A DNA stretch of 64,000 nucleotides from Ornithodoros turicata (lineage: Eukaryota > Arthropoda > Arachnida > Ixodida > Argasidae). Below the pieces are notes generated by a model, which searched no databases, was not told where the DNA came from, and worked only from the letters and a program-made list of their open reading frames with translations. Positions within the stretch are counted from its first letter, which is position 1; the number at the start of each line of letters is the position of its first letter. The position numbers and the translations under genes were made by a program. Shown here piece after piece: positions 54,170 to 64,000 of this stretch. The stretch spans positions 27,367,511 to 27,431,510 of the forward strand of contig NC_088210.1 in NCBI RefSeq assembly GCF_037126465.1, written 5' to 3'.

Positions 54170-56143
54170 TACACTCTAAGAAAAAAAGGTTGAAAACGGG
54201 TAGAAGCGCAACAGTTCTCCCCGACCTATTTTCTCTCTACCGACTGCAGGTTGAAGTTGTGCTGTCTCTACCCTTTTACTCAACACTCTCCCCCTAACGG
54301 TAGAACCACTGTGGCAATCTTGTCACTATTAGGGTTCAAGTGACTCTTTTTTCTTTTTGTCTGTTTCGTAGCAGGGTCACTAATGGAAGTGTAAATGGAG
54401 TCACCCAAGCGACGAGAATGGTTGAGGTTTACTAATCCTGCGCACAAAGGCGTTTTGTCCAGCTTCGAGGTCACTGTTCAAGAGATAAGCCAGAGCGACC
54501 AAAAACAGAATGTCTGCGCTTGCGCGGAATCGCTGATTGTGTAAAAGGGGTCAGTATAGAGTCGAACGCTCGAAGTGACAGACTGTCGGTTTGCACGTGG
54601 ACTTTGCTGCACCGAAGGCCATGCGTGCGGCCTAATGGCTATGCTGAGTCGGGTATTCGCATCTCCGTGGTGGAAGGTGTTAACGGTTCAGCTGCAATGG
54701 TATAAACATAAGCAAGGTGGAGTTAGGACAGAATCAGGTGAGTAATTTTGATATTCAAGATTTTTCATCCCGTGCGTCTTATATGTGTTTTGCGTGTTCG
54801 GGTTGATCGGCATGTCGTCTGACACTTTTTCAGCATCCTATGAAACTGCAACATGAGCAAATGCGTTTGTGTAATACACGCAGGTCACCATGGCAACTTT
54901 AGCACGGCACCTTATCAGCGCAGGCCGGATGTGATTACAGGATCCACTTCGAAAATGAAGAAACGGAGCCATAACATACGGTGAGCCACCGTTTGATGGG
55001 AGAAGGCACTCATCGCTCGAGTCATGGTTTTTTAGATGTGCTCTGTGTTATTTATTTATTTTTTTCTTGGCTTTTGTCCACTGCCGGGGATAGCCTTCTT
55101 CTTTTTGCCTGCTTTTTTCTGTGGGAATCACACATGTAAACATATTTCTGAGGAGTGAAACATGTACCGTCGTTATTATTTATCGCTTATCTTAAATGCT
55201 CTATTAATGCCATTTACATTTCAGATGGAATCATCCGTCCTGCCACGTGTTCCTCCGGGCAGATATTACACACCGAGCGAAGATTCGTGTGTATTTAGAG
55301 CGACACAGTAGTGTGAAATGTCAAGCCCTCAGAATGCCCTTCCCGATGCCCTTGTTATGGTGCACGCATGTGGAATTTATGTGCAAGACAGTCTATGCAA
55401 GTGCTGTGCAGTCGGATGGATGCAACAATGGAGTCGTCTGTGTTGTGCCGTGTTTTCTTTCGTGTCGCCGTGCTCAGGCATTGCATTGGTAAGTGCCGTG
55501 CGTTGGTGCGTGCCGTGCATTGGTAAGCGCAAATGTACGATTCCAATTGTGACGTGGTAATAAAATGCTGTGACCAGTAACAGTTGTCTACGCATATATT
55601 CCATCTCATCCACACAAGTACTATATGTCAAGTTCTTCTCAAAAGGGCAGACGTCCTTCATGCAAGGCGGAGTAAATATTTCCCTACAAGGTCTAAATGC
55701 ACCGTCATTACGGGTAGAGATATGCCACCGGTAGGCACAGCACGAATAATACCAGAGATTCTTACCATTTCGGGTAAAGAATTATCTTCCAGTAAGGGAG
55801 AACAGTTCTACTCATGGTAGAACTGTCTTCCGGGAAGGGTTGAATATTTAGCGTCAAGATGGGCAGATATTTCTCATCCTTGGGGTAGAGGTGTCTTCCA
55901 TATGGAGAGAAAAGATAGACCCCCCAGAGGAATAACAGTTTACCATGTAGGGGCAGAATTTTGCCACTAACAGGGTAGAATTCTCTTCACACTCAGGGGT
56001 AGAACTGTTCCACCAGTGTGGTAGAAATGAAGGGGTAGAAGTGTTTCTACCCCTCACTTTCTACCCCAAAAGGGTTGAGAATCTGTAACAACACACCTCT
56101 ACCCCAAAAGGTAGAAAATTACACCTTTTTTTCTTAGAGTGTA
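54170..56143. mobile_element. Family C transposon, about 1.97 kb, non-coding
   Basis: TACACTCTAAGAAAAAAAGG on the left and CCTTTTTTTCTTAGAGTGTA on the right are near-perfect inverted repeats with TA at both edges. The ends match family B. GTAGAA/TTCTAC motifs are dense in the first 130 bp and in 55800-56110, where GGGGTAGAA-type units recur about every 25-45 bp. The interior (54480-55650) has no transposase that I can see. Confidence 0.8.
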
Positions 56144-58367
56144 GCCATTTCGTTCATCCTGCCATTCGTTAAGTCTTGTTCTTTCTGTTTCATTAGTCTA
56201 AGGCGCTACTTCGATTGTCTCCCTGGTAAGAAGGCTCGCAGCAAATTTAACACCGCCTCTGTTCCCCCTCAATCCCTTCACTTCGTCAACGAACAACACG
56301 TGACTTGTTCTGCTTTGTATTTCAGAGTCACACCTAAGCGAAGGCTATGTGCTGTGATAAGACGCTACAAACATTCGACAGTAAGCTGATTCACTTTGCT
56401 CTTACACCACACTTTACATTAGGCTACATCCAACCCCTCTAGGAAAGAACGCATAAAAGTTGACCATCCTCTACCAATGCAGTATGTCACGGGGACTTAT
56501 TATCGTAACAGCAATGCGTTACATCCACTGCTAGCACGGGTACCTTGCAGCGGGACCTTTTAACAAAATGACCAATGAGGCCATCGGATTGATTGCACTT
56601 CCTCAGTGCCCCGTTAGAAACAAGAGCGAAGCACGCACCGAAAGACGTAATCTCCGAGTTACTGTATCTTCCCTGAAGGCGTCTTTCTCCGCTATACAGT
56701 CGTAATAACAACCATAAAAATGGGGGGATAAATCTAATTATTACACCTCATGGTCGAGTTGGGCCCTGCATTATGAATGACTGCGGAAGGAAGTCGCTGT
56801 AACTGATTGAATCCTATATTACGTACTATGTGAATGTGATGTAAAGAGTGCGTATATATACGCTAGGGGTGCCTTGTGGTGATGATCCGTGTTCTATAGC
56901 TTTCGCGGTTAGTGCATTCGGCTGGTCTAATGCGGCAGTATGCTGCAGTTGACTCAGTTTTTGTGAATGGTTCCTGTTTCGTCGAAAAATATTGCCCGGT
57001 TAGGCTCAGGTTCGTAAATACACTGTGGCTGCTTTAATGTTGGGCGACTTGTATTTAAATTATGGGGTTACCCTAAATAAAACACAGGGTTTGTAATGAA
57101 GCGAAAATAAATAAAAACAGTATTTCCAGTATTCGTGGGAGGATGTAATTTTCTCATACACGCGGACATAAAGAAATTGTGTATGCGGGCTTGCCTAGTT
57201 TCGTAACATCCTAAACGTTGTTGCGATATTCACTTTGCTGCTTAAAAAAATCACAGCATTTCATTTCATATACTATTAACTTGCTCATAAAGCAAAATAT
57301 GCAAATGTTCGTTGTGCCACTTTTAGTACCTTGCGCCTTCTAGAGTTAATTGCAAATTAATTAATTCCGCTAGCGTTTTTGATTTTCCGTTATTTACCGA
57401 AACAAATCTGGAAGCTGAAAGTTGCTGACATGATTTTCTAGCACTCCGTACCTTCCCCCCCTTTTTTTTAAGAATGAACGGAAGAAATACAGTACCTTAT
57501 ACTGGACTATCTGTGCATCCTTAAGCATTAAATCGAACTGACCAGCGACAATTTATTGATAGAGAATTTCCGTGTCTAAAGTTCCCAATGGCATTGACAA
57601 CCAGTCATGTATATACGGGGGAGGAGGAACGTCTTCTGGAAATAAGCGCCGCGTGAAAGCCGCGAACGTCAGCCTTAATATTGAATAGTGCAGAGTGCGA
57701 GGAAACCTCGAGGTGCACACGGTGTCCGGGCTCCGCGGGGAAATTTACTGGAGTGTGCGAAGAAGGTTCCGTCGTCGAGAAGCCAAGTGAATAATACAAA
57801 GCTGCTTTCCCTTGGACGGATGCCGCTTACATTTGCTGTGCCTATACAAGAGCGCGAGCAGGTAGTGGAAAACGTGTAAGGCGTTTTCACATGAAGTCAA
57901 ACGAACGCGTTTGACCGCTGTGGTGGTGTTTTGACGAAGCCTTTCGAAATCCGTTTTCGTATGTATTATGAATTATTATGTATTATGTTCTTTTCATTTT
58001 TACCTGTATTTGCATCCTTTCCATCACCCTGTTATACCCTCTCATGCCAAAACTCCCCCGTCAACTGTATATATGTTCCTGTACCATGTTCATATTTTTG
58101 TAACCCGAAGAAGTGCAGTCTCGTGCACGAAAGTCTCGTTACCATGTGTAAATAAATAAGCGGCTTCTACCGTTTAATGTCACTCTTTGATTTACTCACC
58201 ACGGGCAACTTGACATCGCCTATTTTTCTGCCTTCGTATCTCCTTTTATCCCGAAGACACTTCGTCATTGTCGTTCTCACATTTTCTTTTATGAAAACTA
58301 TGGTTGTCGCATTGAAAAATAGCGGTTCGTCGTCCTTCGATGCCGCTAGCACGAAAAGTGACCACGA
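56144..58367. other. No recognised gene
   Basis: No supported exon and no repeat family recognised over 2.2 kb. Confidence 0.45.
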
Positions 58368-58664
58368 CATTCTAAGAAGAAAAAAATGGTGTGAAAAGGT
58401 GTAAAGGGTGTAAAAGAGTGGTAAAAGCAATTATCATACATCCAAGTTGCTACAAAGAGGCGTACGCCCCCTTCGCTCGCCGAATCAGAAGCGGTAACCC
58501 TGTCATTCGCGGCAATGATTGGCGCACGACGTGCTATGCGGTGAAGTTCTGTTTTTAGAGTGTGACGTAGCAGGTAGAACTTTGCAATCTTATAGGCACA
58601 ACATATGCGACAATTATTACCTCCTAAAAGGTGCAACTACTCCACCCTTTTTTTTCTAAGAGTG
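58368..58664. mobile_element. Family B MITE, full copy
   Basis: CATTCTAAGAAGAAAAAAAT on the left and TTTTTTTTCTAAGAGTG on the right. The middle contains a built-in half of family A (GGCGTACGCCCCC to GCGGTGAAGTTCTGTTTTTA, 58458-58560). 297 bp; matches the copy at 23050-23634 once the nested family A copy there is ignored. Confidence 0.85.
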
Positions 58665-59591
58665 CAGAGGATGAAGCATACGAGCATGCCACGTCACTGC
58701 CACGACACAATGTGACCATAGGTGCAAACTCCCATACCACCGTGAGTGTGACGGTAACTGAGCCTCCCCTACGAACTAGTTGAAGATTGATTTGTCTTTG
58801 TACCTGGCTTGTTAGAAATAAAAGGACAAAATGCGCTATACGGAGGTACGCGTACGTCTAGGTAACATCAATGGGCAATGTTCAGAGAGCTTTGGTGACC
58901 AAAGCTCTTTTGAAGTTTTTGGACACTATATAGGAGGTCGATCGTTATTCTGAAGGGGCCCATTATTTCATTCCCCACATCACCACCAGCAATGGGATAG
59001 ACTAGCGTCCCTGCGATGGAACTCCCCATTCGTCGTCTCAAATAATGTTGTTGTTGTTGTTTTGTGACCCAACTCTAGAACGAAGTTTCCAGAGGACGAA
59101 ATATGTTAAAGCATTCTAAAACAGCTGGGGTCTACTCAACCGGATATTAGTGACTTTGCGTCTGACAAGTCTTTTGTCATGTCGTTGACATGAGTCTTGA
59201 TGACAGTCTTTGACGTGGCGAACGGCGACCTGCCAGTGGTTTTTATGACATCATCTCTTCGCGAAAATCACATTTTGGGAACATCGCGTGTGGTGTTGGT
59301 TTGGTGTTAGGTGTTCATCGGATTGCTCCAGACGGTGTAGAGTCCTACTCTGTACCTCAATGACCTTTGATGTTTCTTCCATGCCTTTTTTTTTTTTTTT
59401 TCACCTTTCTTTTTGTGGCGTAGCGCGGTGCAGCCATTGGAGGAGAGCTCAATTGTTGTACTTGCACATACCTTTAACTAGTAGATGTAGTAGTTTAATG
59501 TAGATAGTGTACGTATCTATTGTTCTACACCGCATCTTGTATATACCACTGACATATTAAAATCAGTTTGATTGAAAAAAAGAAAAATAAC
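58665..59591. other. No recognised gene
   Basis: No supported exon. A near-perfect palindrome AGAGCTTTGGTGACCAAAGC followed by TCT lies at 58886-58908. A TTG microsatellite is at 59047-59060 and a T run at 59386-59401. Confidence 0.45.
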
Positions 59592-59838
59592 CAGCTCGCG
59601 TGGCTCAGTGGTTAGCGTGCTGGCCCTGTCACGTCGAGACTGGGAGGCACCCGGGCTCGAATCCCGGTGCCGGCTGTGCTGTCTGGGTTTTTTCCGGGGT
59701 TTTTCCTGGGTTTTCCTCAGACGCTTTCAGACATATGTCGGCACAGTTCCCTTAGAAGTCGGCCCAGGGCGTCAGTCGTGACGTTGCCCACCTCTGTGAG
59801 GCCGACAACGGCAAGCCCTCTCGCCATCACCACCACCA
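59592..59838 (+). mobile_element. tRNA-derived SINE, type 2, most complete copy
   Basis: The tRNA-like head has an A box (GTGGCTCAGTGGTTAGCGTG) and a B box (CGGGCTCGAATCCCGG), so an internal Pol III promoter is present. The body follows with GTTTTCCTCAGACGC, GTCGGCACAGTTCCC and GGCCGACAACGGCAAG, ending in CACCACCACC. It is not a tRNA gene: the head lacks a proper acceptor stem and is fused to the SINE body. Confidence 0.9.
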
Positions 59839-62800
59839 ACTTCATTCTCATGTCTCACATCTAATGTTTCGCGTGTAATGGGTTAGTGTACTTCTCTCCA
59901 GTGATGAATCACCCAAGGTCATAGTCATGCTTTATTTGTTGCTGTTGCTGATCAAGGTGCCACCACCCTTACTGTGGAGTCTTCGCAGCGCTCCAGATTA
60001 GTATAAAACCGGTGCAGAATCCCGAAATCTTCAGAAATAAGTCAACTCCTTCCATATTTCATATTAGCTTGCTGGTGAGGAGTTCTACATGTACACTTGC
60101 ACACACTGCGCTCCAATCACACTCGTGACGTGGCTCTACCACTGCTAAAAAAAAAAAAAAAAATGTCCAGACCACATGGAACCTTGACAGACGTTTCTGT
60201 TCAGGCTTCGACGTGCTCGTGAAACACAGACCACGTCCCTTCTTTCCGCGCATGGCTCACTTAATAACACCCTCCCCAAATGGCGAATGCATTGTGCGCG
60301 TCCTAAAAATATGCATTTGTCTCTCGCGATCGACGTAAATGAAGCGTTGCCTTCTCTTCGTGCACGAGCACGGCTCAGTTGGAAGCGGTTCCTGCGTCAC
60401 CTCTCGCAGCAGATGTTGTGGTTCACATAGAACTCTTGGCGCCGTGCGTCGTCGGACTTTTGCGATCGCGTCGGTGCTGCTCATCGCTAAGCATTTGTAA
60501 CTGAACGGAGAACACAAAGCGCACGCAAAACAGGCACGCGCCTCTGTTGTCTCTGTCAGATGGATGGTGCTCCCCTGGAATTGTTTCTACCTTTGAAACC
60601 ACAGGCAGAGCGCTGGCTAGAATGGTCTGTGTGATGTGCTTTGGTAAGCCTGAAAAGCAGTAATTACCGGCACTCGATGTAAAGCAGATAATTACACATT
60701 TCTTGTAAAGAACAACAAGAGATATTAGATATGTGTGCATCTCAATGTAGCTAACGTGTGGCGTTTGTGGAAGAAACCGATTGTGTTCCTGCGTCGTTGT
60801 ACCACCGGTATCACAATTTTTATGTGCTCTCCTTATGCGTTTTCATTGCTCGTTTTTCATCATAGCTATGTCGCGTCCCCAAAGATAAAAGAATACAAAG
60901 ATACCAGTATAGTGTAACCGGAACAACAATTCTCTCCGATAAAAGGAGGAAAATAATAAGCGCAATATCTACGACACCCTTTTGTCGCAGGTGGCGCTGT
61001 GAACCGCCCTCCTAAATTTCCGGAAAAAAAACGTCATAATCTACAAAAAGAAAAGAGGATCAGTGTGAGAAAATTAATGTGACTTCCCTCGCTACATTTT
61101 TCTCCTCCCAGCGGAGCAGGCGAAGGAGGATTCATCTTTGGGAGTTAGTCCCTTCTGTCCTCCCTCGATAAGCCGCCTGCTTCTGCTCGGGGACCCCCTT
61201 GTTATTTTTTCGTCACGCCGTTTCGTTCCTTTTTATTCTCTCTTTGTCTTCAACACGGGAGGATTTGTAACTTGTCGATGAGAGCTTTCGTTTCCCTCCT
61301 TGTTGGTGGTGTCTGCAATCGTTCTTGCTTTATCATTTCTCCGCGAGAGGGCGTCGTCGTTCTACTTTTGTTTTGTTTTCTGTCGTCTGCTCGCTTTGTC
61401 GTTCCGCCGAAGCAGCACCGAAAAAGAAACTAAAATGACAATAGTAAGTACAGAGGAAAAAAAGGTATAGGGGTGAGGGTGGGGGCAACGACAGGTCTCG
61501 GATTGCAGACCGCACAATCGGATGAAGAATTACCCAGGTCAGCTATAGGTCCTCGAAATCCGACAGTGCAGGAACAAAGTGGACAAATGACCAGTCTTTT
61601 TCCTACTATTTCTTACTTCTTTTCTTTCTTCTGATAGGAGTCCGATATCCTCCGCGTCGTGGCTTGGGAATTAGATGTGAAGGAAGAGGAGGTGAGCAAA
61701 GAACCTCTGTTTTTTTTCTTCTGTTCTTTGTTTTTATTACGCCAGTCAGTATAACGTGACCGATTGTTATTTGTTCCTCTCCCTTGGTCCGCTGAGATGA
61801 CTGCAGTGGCGCGTGTTTCTCGTGATCAATGTGCGCAACTGACAGGATATTGAACAATAATATTAATCACGATATTTAGAAGCTCTTGCTCTTAGTTGCC
61901 ACGTGCCACACTAGATGGCACGACTGGTGAAGATCGAAAGCAAATGTCTCAGAGCGGGTGCCGCCATGGGTGCCGCCGATATTTCGAACAGTCCGTGCCG
62001 CCGATATTTCGAACAGGGACTGTTCTCCTCCTGGCTGCAGTAGAAGGACAGGAGGTTCTACGTATATTAGCTGACATTTGCCATTCTCTCTAGCTGATCT
62101 CACAATGCGATTGGTGCGCAACTAAGCAACAACAAGAAATAAGTAATGGTGATTGTAATGGGATGTTTCGCCGCTGCGGCGGCACCCTATCCCATTGCTT
62201 GAGGTGGAGAAGATGGTGAATTAAGGAGTGATTACACTAGATGCCGTATCAGTATTGAGAATAGATGTATGGCCGTCTAGAACGCGATTAGATAGGGTCT
62301 AACTAATATTAATATCTTCAGCAGATATCTCTTTCTGTGGCGCGTTCACAAGTACTGGAAAAGTTTTGAATATCGTCATATCATTCTGAATAAGTTGAGC
62401 TGAGCAAGAGCGCATTGCTCGACCGCCCAAGTTCTGTGGCTGCAAATTAGTGGAAGGACTGTGACAAGTTATCGTTATTATGGTACTCTGGTACTCTCAC
62501 TGCAGCATAGGATTGACTTTCCTTCCTTGCTTTAGACTAAACGTTTGCTCACATGTAAATGCCTTTAATCTCTGAGGTGGTCCCAAATGGAATAATATTT
62601 CTCGGAGAACCTTACCGCTGGGAACGCTAATATATCATGAGTGCCCACATATCAACAGAGCTCGAGGTCACAGAAGATGCAACATAAGAGGAGCGTTATA
62701 ACTCCCAGAAGAAGAAAAACAGTCTCTTTCCCAAGTACTTCTTCTTCTTTTAAATAATCAGTCAAACAATAGTCTCTGTTCGGAATATGGGCGGCTCTCG

Positions 62801-64000
62801 TCCTGAAGCATTGCCCTTCATACATCTTTACCGGTTCGCTGGATTTGTACCCTTATAAGTGAGTTTGTGGCTTTGTAGTTCCGGCGCGAACCGTAGAAAA
62901 TGTGGTTGCCCAAAGAAATAATTGGTTGCCCTGTTGTAAGCTGTCCGTTAAAAACAGTTGATACCACTTCATGAAATGCCACCATAGGGTGACAAGCGAA
63001 CCCACACCCACCTCCGAGTCAGGGATGGTATACCACCCTGGCCAGGTACTCTCTCATCAGAGTACCGTGCCACGCTAAGAGATACGGGGGTACACCCCCT
63101 CGACCACGCATTCTCCCTTACGTTGTTGCCAGTCGCTCCCACGTTCACACAAACGAACTCTGGGGAAGTTTATTAACACTCTAGCACATCAATTGGTTAG
63201 GTATGCAGTTGTGACTACTATTACTACTACTGCAATACACACGTGTATTGCAGTAGTATTGAATTGAATTGAATTGATTTCCCTTTTGGGATGGAAGAGA
63301 GAGAGAGCAAAAAGCCATTCAGGCTCGACAAGTCTCATATTGACAAGGTCATAAGACATATTGTATATTGTAAATATACAATACGCAACACAAATATGTA
63401 TAAACCTATATGTACATTATCTACGGGACCAGATGTGCATGCAATATATTATGTTATTATGTATGTCTCTACAATAGATATTATGTACAGCCACTGTCTA
63501 CAGTCATGTTGGTGACTATCTACAAATGAAAAGGTATAGAGAAGACAGGTGGGGAAGAAATGGGTGTCGCAGTTCTGGCGAGACAGAGCAAGATATAGTT
63601 TCTGCGCTACTAGACATTTCGGCTTACCAAAAAACAACAACAGTATCGTCCTGCGGCAGCCCGCTTCCTGTCCGTTCTTCCTCTCCGTGGAAGTATACAG
63701 CAGTAGCTTGTAAACGCCAAAACCGGGAGCCAGTCTCCCTCTATCACATTACGGTCACCCACGACTCATCCACTGCGCACGCCCTTCTTCGGCGCGCGGC
63801 CTCAGCTGGCGTCTGGCATGACTGGCCACACAAAAGACGATGCAACAAAAACAGTGAAACAAAAAGAGGGACAGGCAGAAAAAACAAAAAAAAAAAAAGA
63901 GGGAAGTCCACGATTTAGTTTAGTCCGAGATCATTTATTCTTGTCTGAGCGCAGCAGAACGGAGAGAGGAAGAGGGGGCATCTTGTAATCCCTGGGGTTC
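59839..64000. other. No supported gene in the right flank
   Basis: A minus frame at 60257-60517 contains MSSTDAIAKVRRRTAPRVLC and runs about 75 codons from an internal ATG, but shows no domain or splice partner. A direct repeat GTGCCGCCGATATTTCGAAC occurs at 61970 and 61995. Homopolymer runs lie at 60147-60163 and 63886-63898. GAATT units recur at 63260-63276. Confidence 0.4.
63225..63258. repeat. Perfect 16-bp hairpin
   Basis: TACTACTGCAATACAC (63225-63240) pairs fully with GTGTATTGCAGTAGTA (63243-63258) across a 2-base spacer. It is followed by GAATT repeats. Confidence 0.9.

Noticed and set aside
59592..59670. tRNA gene
   Set aside because: A and B boxes are present but the segment lacks a paired acceptor stem and is fused to a SINE body that recurs elsewhere in the window.

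Overview
The window looks like nuclear DNA of a tick (Acari: Ixodida), most likely a hard tick. The grounds are spliceosomal introns with GT-AG ends, a tRNA-derived SINE whose text matches what I remember of tick SINEs, a non-LTR retrotransposon 3' end that I remember as abundant in ixodid genomes (30040-30190), and a very high load of short inverted-repeat transposons. The tick assignment rests on memory, not on a search. Bacterial-style genes, operons, CRISPR arrays and rRNA are absent.

One host gene is well supported. It lies on the minus strand from 53356 down to 44054 and can be assembled as nine coding exons whose splice phases all agree (1,323 nt, 440 codons plus stop). It encodes a voltage-sensor-domain protein of the Hv1 superfamily: four membrane segments, an S4 with R-x-W-R-x-x-R, then a dimer-type coiled coil, then a long Ser-rich cytoplasmic tail. 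The residue pattern (Glu at the Hv1 selectivity Asp, Asp at the Hv1 S4 Asn, no zinc His pair at the usual places) and the long tail point to TMEM266 (HVRP1) rather than to the proton channel HVCN1 itself.

The rest is mostly mobile DNA. From 3.4 to 29.9 kb and again at 48.5 kb there are about 15 complete or partial copies of a ~250-bp, almost fully palindromic MITE (called family A here). It has TA target duplications, CACTCTTAAAAATG ends and a GGCGTACGCC core. Two related families share the CACTCTAAGAAAAAAAGGT end: family B (23050-23634, 58368-58664) and a 2-kb family C (54170-56143). SINE copies repeatedly sit inside family A at its TTAAAA motif.

Decayed non-LTR retrotransposon pieces lie at 11.3-11.7, 14.0, 21.5-22.2 and 25.2-25.5 kb. 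A dead Tigger/pogo element with terminal inverted repeats occupies 40101-41682. At least five hAT-type elements with 8-bp target duplications were located: 13019-13652, 39447-39716, 42109-43263, 46268-46565 and 47706-47860. The one at 42109-43263 keeps part of a transposase that is split by a pogo-type MITE. Regions of about 450-bp tandem repeats (31.6-32.7 kb) and inverted-repeat-bounded sequence (34.1-36.3 kb) remain unclassified.

The flanks (1-3.3, 4.7-9.2, 14.4-16.6, 36.3-39.4 and 56.1-64 kb) show no gene I can support. They hold homopolymer tracts, microsatellites and a few hairpins.
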